A stretch of DNA of 64,000 nucleotides from Sphaerisporangium sp. TRM90804 (GCF_029846175.1 NZ_JARWAC010000019.1:62001-126000), one strand, 5' to 3'; positions 46,678 through 56,100 are shown, counted from the first letter of the stretch. Numbers and translations are program-made. Notes: a model not told the origin generated them from the letters alone.

Positions 46678-46683
46678 TAGGTT
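46678..46683 (+). promoter_or_regulatory. Possible -10 element of the SDR gene
   Basis: TAGGTT lies 48 nt before the SDR ATG and fits the TANNNT -10 pattern. No clear -35 is seen, so this is weak. Confidence 0.3.
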
Positions 46684-46730
46684 CGGGGTGACCGGAGATC
46701 ATCGCAGCGACCGAGGGCCGGGAGGCCGGA

Positions 46731-47474
46731 ATGACAGCGCTCGCGGGAAAGAAGGCCGTCGTCACCGGAGGGTCGCGCGGCATCGGCAGGGCGATCGTGG
46801 AGCGGCTGGCGCGCGACGGCGCGGAGGTGCTCTTCACCTACGCGTCCGACGCCCAGGCCGCCGGCGAGGTGGAGCGGGCCGTGAAGGCGGCGGGCGGCGC
46901 GGCGCAGGCCGTACGCTGCGACCTGGCCGAGCCGGGCGCGGCCGAGCGCCTGATGGAGACCGCCGGGGAACGGCTCGGCGCCGTCGACATCCTGGTCAAC
47001 AACGCCGCGCCGGGCTTCGCCCCCAGGGCCATCGCCGAGACCACCGAGGAGGACTTCGACCGCGCGATGACGGTCATCGCCAAGGCGACCTTCCTGACCC
47101 TGCGGTACGCCGCGCGGCACATGCCCGACGGCGGCCGGGTGATCAACCTGTCTACCCTGAACACCGTGCGCCCGGCCCCGGGCATCGCGGCCTACGCGGC
47201 GAGCAAGGGCGCGATCGAGCAGCTCACCGCCGTCGCGGCGCAGGAGCTCGGGGAGCGCGGCATCACGGTCAACACCGTCTCGCCGGGCGCGACCGACACC
47301 GACCTGCTGCGGGGCACGAACCCGCCCGAGGCGCTGGAGACGGTGACCGCGATCACCCCGCTGCGCCGCATCGGCGACCCCGCCGACGTGGCCGACGTCG
47401 TCGCCTTCCTCGCCGGCCCCGACGGCCGCTGGCTCACCGGCCAGAACATCCGCGCCACCGGCGGCCTGGGCTGA
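46731..47474 (+). CDS. SDR family oxidoreductase (FabG-like)
   Basis: This 247-residue short-chain dehydrogenase has the NAD(P) motif VVTGGSRGIGRAIVERLA, NNAAPGFAPRA (NNAG-type), the catalytic Ser and YAASKGAIEQL (Tyr-x3-Lys), then NTVSPGATDTDLL. Arg and Ser residues after the first beta strand favour NADPH. The substrate is unknown. It lies 112 nt after the transporter operon and may be read from its own promoter. Confidence 0.9.
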   Translation: MTALAGKKAVVTGGSRGIGRAIVERLARDGAEVLFTYASDAQAAGEVERAVKAAGGAAQAVRCDLAEPGAAERLMETAGERLGAVDILVNNAAPGFAPRAIAETTEEDFDRAMTVIAKATFLTLRYAARHMPDGGRVINLSTLNTVRPAPGIAAYAASKGAIEQLTAVAAQELGERGITVNTVSPGATDTDLLRGTNPPEALETVTAITPLRRIGDPADVADVVAFLAGPDGRWLTGQNIRATGGLG

Positions 47475-47494
47475 TCAGGCGGCCCGCGCGGGGG

Positions 47495-48487
47495 TCACTC
47501 GTGGCGCGACAGGTCGAACGCGACGTCGGCCACCCGGACCGTCGTGACGAGGGGGTCCTCGATCAGCTCGCGGAGCGTGGAGATCCTTGATCCGGGTTCG
47601 ACGTAGGCGTAGGCCCGGCCCGCGCCGGCCGCCCCGCGCAGGCGGGCGAGGTCGAGTCCGAACCGCCGCAGGTTGGGCTCGTCGTGCTCGCGCAGCATGC
47701 CCACCCACTCCCGCAGATTGCGCAACGTCTCCGGCGGCGAGTCGGCGCACCTCCCTCCCCCGGGGCGTCCCGGGGGGCCCGCCTGCGCCCCCAGCCGCCA
47801 GGTGATGGGGGTCGAACGCGGCCGCGACTCGTAGACCACCGTCTCGGGGCATCCTCCGTACCGCCGGGCGAAGGAGGCGAGCTGGTCGCCGGTCATCGGC
47901 CGGGCGAACTCGACGACCGCCAGGGCGTTCATGTCGGCGGGCAGGCGGGCGAGGACCTGACGCATGGCGTCCTTGGGCTGGTTGCCGGTGCCGACGTCGT
48001 AGAGCGCGTACGTCAGCGGCGTGTCGGTGCCCTGCCCCAGCGGGGTCGCGCCGACCCGGCCGAAGAAGTCCTGGGTGACCACGTCGCTCCGGTCGGCGAA
48101 GGCCGGCCCCGCGGAGAAGCCGCCGACCGCGCGGAGCGGCCTGACGTCGGTCCGCAGCGACAGGGACAGCGGCGCGGCCTCGACCTCGCCCGCCTGCACG
48201 TGGTAGCCGGGGTTGGCGACCTGCAGGGCGGCGCCGAGCACGTTCCGCATGCGGTCGTCGCGGTCGCCCCGCTTCTGGACCCACGCCGACCCGGCCGTGG
48301 CCACGAGCACCAGGGCGAGCAGCGCCAGCAGGGTGACCAGGGCCGTGCGGGCCACCCCGGCGCGCACGGCCCTGCGGGTCCGCCTGGGGTCGAAGTCGGG
48401 CACGTCGAAGTCCGGCATCGGCGGCTGCGGGCCTGGTTCGGCGGCGGACCCGGGATCGTGGTCGGGCGGGGGGCCTGATGCGGTCAT
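47495..48487 (-). CDS. Single-pass membrane protein, probable regulator of the adjacent ECF sigma factor
   Basis: This 330-residue protein has a Pro/Asp-rich cytoplasmic N-terminus (~1-45), one transmembrane helix (VARTALVTLLALLALVLVATAG, ~46-67) and a ~260-residue extracytoplasmic domain. The layout and the end (STLRELIEDPLVTTVRVADVAFDL) recall the Sigma_reg_N/Sigma_reg_C proteins found beside ECF sigma genes. No zinc anti-sigma HxxxCxxC motif is present. The ATG overlaps the sigma gene stop (ATGA), which supports a functional pair. Confidence 0.7.
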   Translation of the reverse strand: MTASGPPPDHDPGSAAEPGPQPPMPDFDVPDFDPRRTRRAVRAGVARTALVTLLALLALVLVATAGSAWVQKRGDRDDRMRNVLGAALQVANPGYHVQAGEVEAAPLSLSLRTDVRPLRAVGGFSAGPAFADRSDVVTQDFFGRVGATPLGQGTDTPLTYALYDVGTGNQPKDAMRQVLARLPADMNALAVVEFARPMTGDQLASFARRYGGCPETVVYESRPRSTPITWRLGAQAGPPGRPGGGRCADSPPETLRNLREWVGMLREHDEPNLRRFGLDLARLRGAAGAGRAYAYVEPGSRISTLRELIEDPLVTTVRVADVAFDLSRHE

Positions 48488-49014
48488 GATGCGTCTCCGT
48501 ACACGTCGGCGAAGGCGGCGCGGGCGCGCCACAGGGCGGTCTTGATCGAGGCGACGGACCGGCCGCTCATCGCGGCCACCTCCGCGAGGGAGAAGCCGTC
48601 GAAGTACACGAGGACGAGCAGCCGCCGCTGCCGCTCGGGCAACCGGTCGAGCGCGTCGCGGACCGCGAGGGCGTCCACGACCGGCTCGCGCGCGCCCAGC
48701 TCCTCGGGGCCGGGCAGCGGGAGCTCGGCGCGGCTGCGGCGGAAGTGGTCGGCGAGCACGTTGCGGGCGATGCTGAGCAGCCACGCGGCGGGCGACTCCC
48801 CCCGCCAGCCGAGCAGGGCCCGGGTGGCCTTGACGAAGGTCTCCTGGGCGAGGTCCTCGGCCAGGTGGGGGTCGCGGGTGCGGCGCAGGAGGTAACCGCA
48901 GACCAGCGGCCAGTGCTCCCGGTAGAGCTGCTCAATGCGGGTGCCGATGGCCGCCTCCGCGTCGAAGGATGATTCGTCACACCCTGAAGACGCCGGCCAC
49001 CGGCGATCGGTCAC
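48484..49014 (-). CDS. ECF-type RNA polymerase sigma factor
   Basis: This 176-residue sigma-70 family protein has region 2 (LYREHWPLVCGYLLRRTRDPHLAEDLAQETFVKA in order, ~28-62, with AWLLSIARNVLADHFRR) and region 4 (LDRLPERQRRLLVLVYFDGFSLAEVAAMSGRSVASIKTALWRARAAF, ~118-165). It resembles SigK/SigM-like ECF groups. The start is the GTG at 49014, though the frame is open to 49062. It is divergent from the secreted sugar-enzyme genes. Confidence 0.9.
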   Translation of the reverse strand: MTDRRWPASSGCDESSFDAEAAIGTRIEQLYREHWPLVCGYLLRRTRDPHLAEDLAQETFVKATRALLGWRGESPAAWLLSIARNVLADHFRRSRAELPLPGPEELGAREPVVDALAVRDALDRLPERQRRLLVLVYFDGFSLAEVAAMSGRSVASIKTALWRARAAFADVYGDAS

Positions 49015-49326
49015 ACACGGATGACCTCGCCGCCCGGACAGGACGATCTGGCCATCGGGCACTTATCTCTGAATAGCGGTTCTTTTTGATCAAAATGGTG
49101 AAAGTTCTTCCAAAACCGGCAGAAGCCACGTAACTTCCAGGCAAAGATCTCCGCACAGCGCGGGTGTGTGCCGGAGTGAGCCGCGTGACGGCTTGTTCCG
49201 GCGTGCCCGCGGAGTGGCGCGCATCGCGGGAGCCGGGCTGCCGCGAGGAAAGGAGCCGGCCGCGGGCGCGGCACTCGGGAGATCGGCAGCACCTTCACCC
49301 CCACGCGAAGCCGGGAGCACGACGCG
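49015..49326. promoter_or_regulatory. Divergent region with AT-rich island
   Basis: Between the ECF sigma gene and the Tat-exported isomerase gene, roughly 49,060-49,165 is strikingly AT-rich for this genome. It contains the perfect 12-bp palindrome TTTTGATCAAAA (49084-49095). The island is a likely site for divergent promoters and a regulator. I could not fix -35/-10 elements with confidence. Confidence 0.45.
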
Positions 49327-50463
49327 ATGAGTGCACACGAAGAAGAGATCGAGCGAGCCGGTGCGCTGCGCCGCGGGCTGGGCCTGAACCGGCGCCAGTT
49401 CCTCGCCGCCACCACGGGCGTCACCGCGGCGGCCGCCGTCACCGCGACCGCGGGGCCCGCGGCGGCCCAGGCGGTCACCGGTGCCCACGGCGTCCTCATC
49501 CCGCCGCCCAAGCGCGGCATCATCCTCTACACCGTCCGGGACGCCGTCTCGCGCGACCCCGCCTCCACCGACCTGCCGTCGGGGTTCCGGCGGGTCTTCG
49601 AGGCGCTCGGCCGCATCGGCTTCCGTCAGGTCGAGTTCGCCGGGTACAACCAGCACGCCAACGCCGAGGGCGGCGCCAGCCTGGAGAGCGTCGAGGGCGC
49701 GCGCCTGCTGCGCCGCTGGCTGGACGACAACGGCCTGCGGGCCCAGGGCAACCACGGCTTCATCCCGGGCTCGTGGCCGTTCACCCAGCCCGACCTCGAC
49801 CGCTTCAAGCAGCACCTGGAGATCGCCAACATCCTGGGCATGGACCACATGGGCACCGGCAACGACCCCACCAACAGCGCCTACAAGGCCGACTGGGACG
49901 TGGCCGCCGACAAGTGGAACGCGCTCGGCGCGATCGCCCGCCAGGCCGGGATCAAGCTGTACACGCACAACCACGACGTGGCCTACAGCTTCCTGCTGGA
50001 CAGCGGGCCGCTGGACGAGCAGGGGCGGCCCACCCGCTCCTCGGGCATCCGCAGGCTGGAGTACTTCCTCAAGATCAGCGACCCGCGTCTCGTGCACCTG
50101 GAGATGGACATCTTCTGGGCCTACGTCGCCCAGTACAAGCACCGCACCTACACGGCCCCCGACGGCTCGACGCGGACCGACGTCTTCGACCCGCTGTCGG
50201 TGGTCCGCCCCAACAGCAAGCGCTTCCCGCTGTTCCACGCCAAGGACGGCAAGTCGAACCCCGAGGCCGGCAACGGCTACGACATGGTGCCGTTCGGCAC
50301 CGGCGACATCGACTACGGCAGGTTCTTCCGGCGCGTGGGCTCCAAGGGCCACCACAACCCGATGTACGAGCAGGACAACGCGCCCGGCGGCACGGCGGCC
50401 CCGGCGCAGTCGCTTCAGTACGCCGAGCTGAGCTACGCCAACATGGCCGCCCTCAGAGGCTGA
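49327..50463 (+). CDS. Tat-exported sugar phosphate isomerase/epimerase-like TIM-barrel protein
   Basis: This 378-residue protein has a twin-arginine signal (NRRQFLAATTG, residues 21-31) ending near PAAAQA, then an AP_endonuc_2/xylose-isomerase-like TIM barrel: GRIGFRQVEFAGYN, NHGFIPGSW, YTHNHDVAYSF, VHLEMDIFWAYVAQ and HAKDGK supply the usual metal-binding Glu/His/Asp. Secreted members are common in actinomycetes beside sugar dehydrogenases. The substrate is unknown; a sugar or sugar lactone is likely. Confidence 0.82.
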   Translation: MSAHEEEIERAGALRRGLGLNRRQFLAATTGVTAAAAVTATAGPAAAQAVTGAHGVLIPPPKRGIILYTVRDAVSRDPASTDLPSGFRRVFEALGRIGFRQVEFAGYNQHANAEGGASLESVEGARLLRRWLDDNGLRAQGNHGFIPGSWPFTQPDLDRFKQHLEIANILGMDHMGTGNDPTNSAYKADWDVAADKWNALGAIARQAGIKLYTHNHDVAYSFLLDSGPLDEQGRPTRSSGIRRLEYFLKISDPRLVHLEMDIFWAYVAQYKHRTYTAPDGSTRTDVFDPLSVVRPNSKRFPLFHAKDGKSNPEAGNGYDMVPFGTGDIDYGRFFRRVGSKGHHNPMYEQDNAPGGTAAPAQSLQYAELSYANMAALRG

Positions 50464-50562
50464 GCCGCCGAGCGAGATCCGGCGGACCGCCACGTGTTCG
50501 TTGCAGCGGCACGCGTGGCGGCCCGCCCTCTTCCTGAGCCCCCCCTTGCAGAAGAGGCACAG

Positions 50563-53500
50563 TTGTCGAAGTTTATCCGCACCCTCCTGAGCGGCGTTCT
50601 GGTCGCCACCGCGCTCGTCGTCGCGGCGCCCCTGGCGGGGCCCGCCCTCGCCCACCCGGGGCACGACCCGGCCACCGAGTGGTCCGACTACGAGAAGATC
50701 ACGCTGACCAAGACGGTCGGCGAGCCGATCGACCTGGCGGTGCTGCCCGACCGGCGCGTGCTGCACACCGCCCGCACCGGTGAGGTCAGGCTGACCGACC
50801 CCGCCACCGGCGTCACCAAGGTCGTCTCCACCATCCCGGTGTACAACAACTCCGAGGACGGCCTGCAGACGATCGCCATCGACCCCGGCTTCGCCGAGAA
50901 CAAGTGGGTCTACGTCTACTACGCGCCCAAGACCATGACGGCGCCGTACCCGCAGACCACGCCCACCGGCTCGGCGCCGACCACGCTGCCCGCCGGCGCC
51001 GACGCCTCCTACTGGGACCAGTGGAAGGGTTACAACCAGCTCTCCCGGTTCAAGTGGACCGGCGACGCCCTGGACCTGTCCACCGAGCAGGTCATCATCA
51101 AGGTCGAGGTCCAGCGCGGGCAGTGCTGCCACGTCGCCGGCGATCTCGACTGGGACGACGACGGCAACCTGTACCTGGCGACCGGCGACAACACCCCGGC
51201 CGGCGCGCCCGGCGCCAACGGCTTCGCGCCCAACAACGACGCCCCGGGCGTCAACCCGGGCATGGACACGCGGCGCGGCGCCGGCAACACCAACGACCTG
51301 CGCGGCAAGATCCTTCGGATCAAGGTGGGCGCCGACGGCGCCTACACCGTCCCCGAGGGGAACCTGTTCCCCCAGGACACGGCGCAGACCCGGCCGGAGA
51401 TCTTCGTGATGGGCGTGCGCAACCCGTTCCGCATGGACGTGGACGGGGCCACCGGCACCGTCTCGTGGGCCGACTACGGCCCGGACGCCGGCGCGCCCGA
51501 CGCCGCCCGCGGCCCGATGGGGTACGTCGAGTGGAACGTCACCCCGATCACCAAGCCGATCAACGCCGGCTGGCCCTACTGCACCGGCGACCAGTTCAAC
51601 TACAACGACTGGGACTTCGCCACGGCCCAGCCGCGCGCGTGGTTCGACTGCGCGGCCGGGGCGGCGAACACCTCCCGGTGGAACACCGGCCTGGACACGG
51701 TGCCGCCCGCCGTGGCGGCCGACCTGTACTACGGCGACAACAACACCCAGCAGCCGGCCGCCTGGGCGGGCCTGACCGACTTCGACCCGCAGACCGGCCA
51801 GGGCCCCATGGGCGGCCCGGTCTACCACTACGACGCCGCCAACCCCTCCCCCACCAAGTTCCCCGAGTACTGGGACGGCAAGTTCTTCTTCGCCGAGTTC
51901 TCCCAGGACTACCTGGCCGCCTTCACCGTGACCGGCGCAGACGGGCCGGTGACCGCGATCGAGCACTTCCTGCCCAACAGCGAGCTGCGCACGATGGGCA
52001 TGCCGATCACCGACAGCCCGATGGACATCGAGTTCGGCCCCGACGGGTCGCTGTACGTGCTCGACTACGGCAACGGGTTCTTCCGTCAGAACCCCGAGGC
52101 CGGCCTGTACCGCATCGACTACACGCCGGGCAACAAGTCCCCCCAGGCCAAGATCACCGCCGACCCGGTGTCCAGCGGCTCGGCCCCGCTCACCGTCGAG
52201 TTCAGCGGCGCGGCGTCCACCGACTCCGAGCCGGGCGAACTCCGCCACGAGTGGGACTTCGACGGCGACGGCACCTTCGACGCCACCGGCGTGACCGCCT
52301 CGCACACCTACGACGAGCTCGGGCAGTACGTCGCCCGGCTGCGGGTCACCGACGCCCAGGGCAAGTTCGGGCTCGCGGCCGTCGAGATCACCGTGGGCAA
52401 CACCGCGCCGAAGGTCAGCCTGGACACGCCGGGCGACGGCGCGTTCCTCGACTGGGGCGACGCGGTGCCGTTCCGCGTCCGCGTCACCGACGAGGAGGAC
52501 GGCGACAGCCCCGTGTGCAGCCGGGTGCAGTGGTCGTTCGGCCTCGGCCACGACACCCACGCCCACCCGCTGACCACCGGCACCGGCTGCACCGGCGCCT
52601 GGCCGACGCCCGTGGACGCCCCCGAGCACGGCGAGACCGAGAACATCTACGGCGTGGTCGTGGTGAGCTACCGCGACAACGGCGCCAACGGCATCCCCGG
52701 CGCGCTCGGCGACACGACGCTCATCCTCAACCCCAAGCTCATGCAGGCCGAGCACGCCGACGCGATCAGCGGCGTCACCAGGACCGAGGACGCGACGGCG
52801 TCCGCGCTGAGCAAGATCACCTCGTTCGACGCCGGCGACTGGATCGCCTACGACCCGGTGAACCTGGCCGGCATCACGTCGGTGACGACGCGGGCGACCG
52901 GCGCGGGCACGCTCTCGCTGCGGTGGGACTCGGCCACGGCCGAGCCGTTCGCGACCGTCACCGTGCCCGCCGGCGACGGCTGGCAGACGGCCACGACCCC
53001 GCTGCCGGACGCCCCGGAGGGCAGCGGCCGCCTGTACGTCACCTCCTCGGGCGGGGTCGACGTCGACGCCTTCACCTTCGTGGGCGACGGCGCGGGCGAC
53101 ACGAAGCCGCCGGTGGTCACCGCGACGCTCAACCCGGCCCAGCCCGGCGGCGAGAACGGCTGGTACACCGGCAACGTGACGCTGACGGTCACCGCGACCG
53201 ACGACGGCACCGTGTCCAGCCGGCAGTACTCGCTGAACGGCGGCACGACCTGGGCGAACGCCAACAACCCGGTCACGCTCTCCACCGAGGGCACGACCGA
53301 GGTGCGGTACCGGGCCACCGACAACGGCGGGAACGTCTCCCCGGTCGGCACCGTGACGGTGCGGATCGACAAGACCGCCCCGGCCGTGACGGTGAGCGGC
53401 GTGCAGGCCGGCCCGTACGGGGACTCGGCCTCGATCACCCCGGTGTTCGCGGCGACCGACGCGACGTCCGGCCTGGCGAGCGTGACGGCGTCGATCGGCG

Positions 53501-53877
53501 ACCGGCAGGTCACCTCCGGCACGGCGGTGCCGCTGTGGACGCTGCCGCTCGGCGAGAACACGCTCACCGTCACCGGGAGGGACAAGGCGGGCCTCACCAC
53601 CGAGCGGGAGGTCGTGTTCCAGGTCGAGACGTCCTTCGCCGACGTGCGCGCGCTGCTGGAGACCTTCCGGAAGGCGGGCAAGGTGAAGGGCGGCTCGCTG
53701 GCCGCCCATATCAAGGAGGCCGAGAAGCTGGCCGGCAAGGGCCAGAAGGCGAAGGCGATCGACAGGCTGGAGAAGTTCGTCAAGGACGCCCGCGACCGCC
53801 ACCGGGTCACCGACCCGGCCGTCCGCGACGTCCTCGTCCGCGACGCCCAGGCCCTGATCGCCGGCCTGCGCGCCTAA
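50563..53877 (+). CDS. Secreted multidomain GSDH-type sugar dehydrogenase with PKD, carbohydrate-binding and Ig-like domains
   Basis: The TTG at 50563 (GAAGAGG upstream) gives a 1104-residue protein with a clear signal peptide (SKFIRTLLSGVLVATALVVAAPLAGPALA in order). Residues ~40-515 form a GSDH/PQQ-type beta-propeller (VLPDRRVLHTARTGEVRL, CCHVAGDLDWDDDGNLYLATGD, GVRNPFRMDVD, DIEFGPDGSLYVLDYG). A PKD domain follows (~523-611), then a CBM6-like segment (~726-845), an OmpL47/Ig-like domain (~849-943) and a helical tail. It probably oxidises or binds extracellular polysaccharide sugars. An open frame continues upstream without a ribosome-binding site. Confidence 0.85.
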   Translation: MSKFIRTLLSGVLVATALVVAAPLAGPALAHPGHDPATEWSDYEKITLTKTVGEPIDLAVLPDRRVLHTARTGEVRLTDPATGVTKVVSTIPVYNNSEDGLQTIAIDPGFAENKWVYVYYAPKTMTAPYPQTTPTGSAPTTLPAGADASYWDQWKGYNQLSRFKWTGDALDLSTEQVIIKVEVQRGQCCHVAGDLDWDDDGNLYLATGDNTPAGAPGANGFAPNNDAPGVNPGMDTRRGAGNTNDLRGKILRIKVGADGAYTVPEGNLFPQDTAQTRPEIFVMGVRNPFRMDVDGATGTVSWADYGPDAGAPDAARGPMGYVEWNVTPITKPINAGWPYCTGDQFNYNDWDFATAQPRAWFDCAAGAANTSRWNTGLDTVPPAVAADLYYGDNNTQQPAAWAGLTDFDPQTGQGPMGGPVYHYDAANPSPTKFPEYWDGKFFFAEFSQDYLAAFTVTGADGPVTAIEHFLPNSELRTMGMPITDSPMDIEFGPDGSLYVLDYGNGFFRQNPEAGLYRIDYTPGNKSPQAKITADPVSSGSAPLTVEFSGAASTDSEPGELRHEWDFDGDGTFDATGVTASHTYDELGQYVARLRVTDAQGKFGLAAVEITVGNTAPKVSLDTPGDGAFLDWGDAVPFRVRVTDEEDGDSPVCSRVQWSFGLGHDTHAHPLTTGTGCTGAWPTPVDAPEHGETENIYGVVVVSYRDNGANGIPGALGDTTLILNPKLMQAEHADAISGVTRTEDATASALSKITSFDAGDWIAYDPVNLAGITSVTTRATGAGTLSLRWDSATAEPFATVTVPAGDGWQTATTPLPDAPEGSGRLYVTSSGGVDVDAFTFVGDGAGDTKPPVVTATLNPAQPGGENGWYTGNVTLTVTATDDGTVSSRQYSLNGGTTWANANNPVTLSTEGTTEVRYRATDNGGNVSPVGTVTVRIDKTAPAVTVSGVQAGPYGDSASITPVFAATDATSGLASVTASIGDRQVTSGTAVPLWTLPLGENTLTVTGRDKAGLTTEREVVFQVETSFADVRALLETFRKAGKVKGGSLAAHIKEAEKLAGKGQKAKAIDRLEKFVKDARDRHRVTDPAVRDVLVRDAQALIAGLRA

Positions 53878-53893
53878 CCGGCGACCCGCGACT

Positions 53894-53924
53894 CGCCCGC
53901 CGGCCCGCACCGGGCCGGCGGGCG
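53894..53924 (+). terminator. Terminator hairpin after the sugar dehydrogenase gene
   Basis: A perfect 14-bp stem, CGCCCGCCGGCCCG (53894-53907) and its complement (53911-53924), with a CAC loop, lies 16 nt beyond the TAA stop. Confidence 0.8.
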
Positions 53925-53974
53925 ACCGTACGGGGCGGGTGAGCCGGCCGGCTCAGCGGGCCGGCCGACGATGG

Positions 53975-54006
53975 TGCGGGGGGAGCCTTCCGGGCTTCCC
54001 CCCGCA
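53975..54006 (-). terminator. Terminator hairpin after rpe
   Basis: TGCGGGGGGAGCC (53975-53987) pairs with GGGCTTCCCCCCGCA (53992-54006) with one bulge and a 4-nt loop. On the minus strand it lies 22 nt past the rpe stop, facing the sugar dehydrogenase terminator. Confidence 0.7.
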
Positions 54007-54028
54007 TTCGTGCGCGGCCGATGCCCGG

Positions 54029-54700
54029 TCAGGCGGCGCCGGTGGCGCGTTCCGCCTGGTCGCGCAGGTCCTGGACGGCTCGGGCGGGGTCGCCCGAGCC
54101 GTAGACGGCGTTGCCGGCGACGAAGACGTCCGCGCCGGCCTCGGCGCAGCGTTCGATGGTCTTGGCGGAGACTCCGCCGTCCACCTGGAGCCACACCTCG
54201 CCGCCGTGCTTGCCGATCAGCTCCCGCGCCTTGCTGATCTTGGGCAGCATGACGTCGAGGAAGGACTGCCCGCCGAACCCGGGCTCCACCGTCATCACCA
54301 GCAGCATGTCGATCTCACCCAGCAGGTCCTCGTACTGCTGCACGGCCGTGCCCGGGTTCAGCGCGAAGCCCGCGCGGGCCCCGGCGGCGCGGATGGCCCG
54401 CAGCGTGCGCACCGGCGCCTTGGCCGCCTCGGCGTGGATCGTGACGCTGCCCGCTCCCGCCTCGGCGTACTCGGGGGCCCAGCGGTCGGGGTCCTCGATC
54501 ATCAGGTGACAGTCGAGCGGCAGGCTGGTCGCCTTGAGCAGCGACTGGACGACCGGCAGGCCGAGGGTGAGGTTCGGGACGAAGTGGTTGTCCATGACGT
54601 CGACGTGCAGCCAGTCGGCGACGCCCGCGACCTGGGCGGCGACGTCGGCCAGCCGAGCGAAGTCGGCGGTGAGGATGCTCGGTGAGATCTGTACGGCCAT
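54029..54700 (-). CDS. rpe: Ribulose-phosphate 3-epimerase
   Basis: This 223-residue TIM barrel interconverts ribulose 5-phosphate and xylulose 5-phosphate. Motifs are [34 protein letters not shown] (catalytic Asp and metal ligands), [25 protein letters not shown] and [19 protein letters not shown] (second catalytic Asp). The ATG at 54700 is chosen because it starts [10 protein letters not shown]. It normally neighbours rsmB and fmt in actinomycetes, but here ~4.5 kb intervenes. Confidence 0.97.
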   Translation of the reverse strand: MAVQISPSILTADFARLADVAAQVAGVADWLHVDVMDNHFVPNLTLGLPVVQSLLKATSLPLDCHLMIEDPDRWAPEYAEAGAGSVTIHAEAAKAPVRTLRAIRAAGARAGFALNPGTAVQQYEDLLGEIDMLLVMTVEPGFGGQSFLDVMLPKISKARELIGKHGGEVWLQVDGGVSAKTIERCAEAGADVFVAGNAVYGSGDPARAVQDLRDQAERATGAA

Positions 54701-54798
54701 GCTGCCGAAGTCTAGGACCCGCCCCCACTCACGCGGGCCCGCCGTGCCCGGACCCTCCCCGCGAACGCGAACGCGACTCAGACGAGGGCGAGGCCGCG

Positions 54799-55194
54799 TC
54801 AGGCCGCCGAGGGTTCGCCCAGGAGCCACCCGAGCCCGAACTCGCCGTCCTCCCGCACCCCGCCGAGGAACGCCTCCCACTCGGCCGTGGTGTACCGCAC
54901 CGCGACCCCGGCCTCAACGACTACCCGATCGCCGTCGAACCGGACGACGAGCCCGCCGTCCACCCGGACCGGCACCGCGAGCCTCTCCAGAGCCAGATCT
55001 CCGGCACGCACCCCATCCAGCACCCCGAGCCACCGCTCAGCCGAGACGCCGATCACCGGCCCGCCCGGATCGGGATCGTTGGAGTTCCGCACCCAGACGC
55101 CCACCCCGTCGAACCGCACCTCGACACAGTTGCTCTGAACACCGCTACGAGCGCTCTTGCGCCAGACACCATCGCGCTTCAGTTCGTGCGTCAT
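54799..55194 (-). CDS. DUF397 domain protein (tandem)
   Basis: This 131-residue protein has a canonical DUF397 half ([41 protein letters not shown] in order) and a second partial copy ([37 protein letters not shown]). DUF397 proteins are small actinomycete partners of WhiJ-like XRE regulators, as here, where the XRE gene lies 33 nt upstream. In Streptomyces such pairs affect development and behave somewhat like toxin-antitoxin pairs. Confidence 0.9.
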   Translation of the reverse strand: MTHELKRDGVWRKSARSGVQSNCVEVRFDGVGVWVRNSNDPDPGGPVIGVSAERWLGVLDGVRAGDLALERLAVPVRVDGGLVVRFDGDRVVVEAGVAVRYTTAEWEAFLGGVREDGEFGLGWLLGEPSAA

Positions 55195-55227
55195 CCCAAC
55201 GACGCCCTTCTGTACAGAATGTGGCGC

Positions 55228-56100
55228 TTATAGGTTAACGGCACTTTCCGCCAGAATCTCGATGGTTTCTTCCGGGCTCAGAGCAAGCTGACAGAGACGA
55301 TCGAACGCGTCGAGGTACTGGCCGACGCTGCGCTCGTCCTCTATATAGGCGTCGGTGTTCATGGTCTCCACGTGCGCGACGTCGACGCTGGGCAGCCGAA
55401 TGACGGTGAAGGACCCGAAGAGTCCCGGGTTCGGCCGCCCGGAGAATCGGAGTATCCGCAACGTGACGTTGGGCAGGCCCGCCACATCCCGCAGGTGCTC
55501 CAACTGATCACGGAAGACCGCCTCCCCGCCGATGGGATGGCGCAGGAACGCCTCGCTGACGACGGCCCGCAGGGTCACCGGCCGGTCGGCGGTGAGAATC
55601 GCACGGCGGTTCATCCGTACCGCGATGAACTCGTCCAACTCCGCTACGCTGCCCAACTCGCCCAGAGCCGAGACGAACGTCCGGGCGTACGCCTCCGTCT
55701 GGAGCAGCCCGGGCACCAGACAGGTCTCGTAGGTCCACAGCTCGGTAGCCGTCGATTCCAGGCGAATGCGGTCGACGTAAGAAGGCGCCAAGGCGTCACC
55801 GTGCTCGACCCACCAGCCGCGTCGTTCCAGTTGGACTTCCGACGCCACGGCCATCAGCCGTTCTCGCACGACGGTCTCGGTCACGCCGTATGCGTCGAGA
55901 ATAGGCGGAATGTCGCGCGGCGGAATGCCGACGAGCCCGTTCTCTATACGGCTGAGCGAGGCCGTCGAACGCCGACACCTCTCCGCCGCGACAGCCAGCG
56001 AGGTGATGCCTGCGGCCAGGCGAAGCTCGGCGAGCTTGGCACCGAGCCAGCGTTGCCGAAGTGAGGGGACCTCTGAGGTCAAGAGCACTCCCGTACCCAT
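55228..56100 (-). CDS. XRE-DUF5753 (WhiJ/Scr1-like) transcriptional regulator
   Basis: This 290-residue protein has an N-terminal XRE HTH (LGAKLAELRLAAGITSLAVAAER, CRRSTASLSRIENGLV) and a DUF5753 effector domain (ELWTYETCLVPGLLQTEAYAR, AVVSEAFLRHP, LPNVTLRILRF, GSFTVIRLP, VAHVETMNTDAYIED). It is cotranscribed with the DUF397 gene. The ATG at 56100 is ambiguous: TATGGG (56101-56096), a possible -10 after TTGCCG, overlaps it, so a start a few codons inside is possible. Confidence 0.9.
   Translation of the reverse strand: MGTGVLLTSEVPSLRQRWLGAKLAELRLAAGITSLAVAAERCRRSTASLSRIENGLVGIPPRDIPPILDAYGVTETVVRERLMAVASEVQLERRGWWVEHGDALAPSYVDRIRLESTATELWTYETCLVPGLLQTEAYARTFVSALGELGSVAELDEFIAVRMNRRAILTADRPVTLRAVVSEAFLRHPIGGEAVFRDQLEHLRDVAGLPNVTLRILRFSGRPNPGLFGSFTVIRLPSVDVAHVETMNTDAYIEDERSVGQYLDAFDRLCQLALSPEETIEILAESAVNL

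Noticed and set aside
49090-53910. A 1606-residue open frame on the minus strand opposite the sugar enzymes
   Set aside because: It is antisense to two well-supported genes. Its translation is Val/Arg/Gly/His-rich low complexity, as expected for the complement of high-GC codons.
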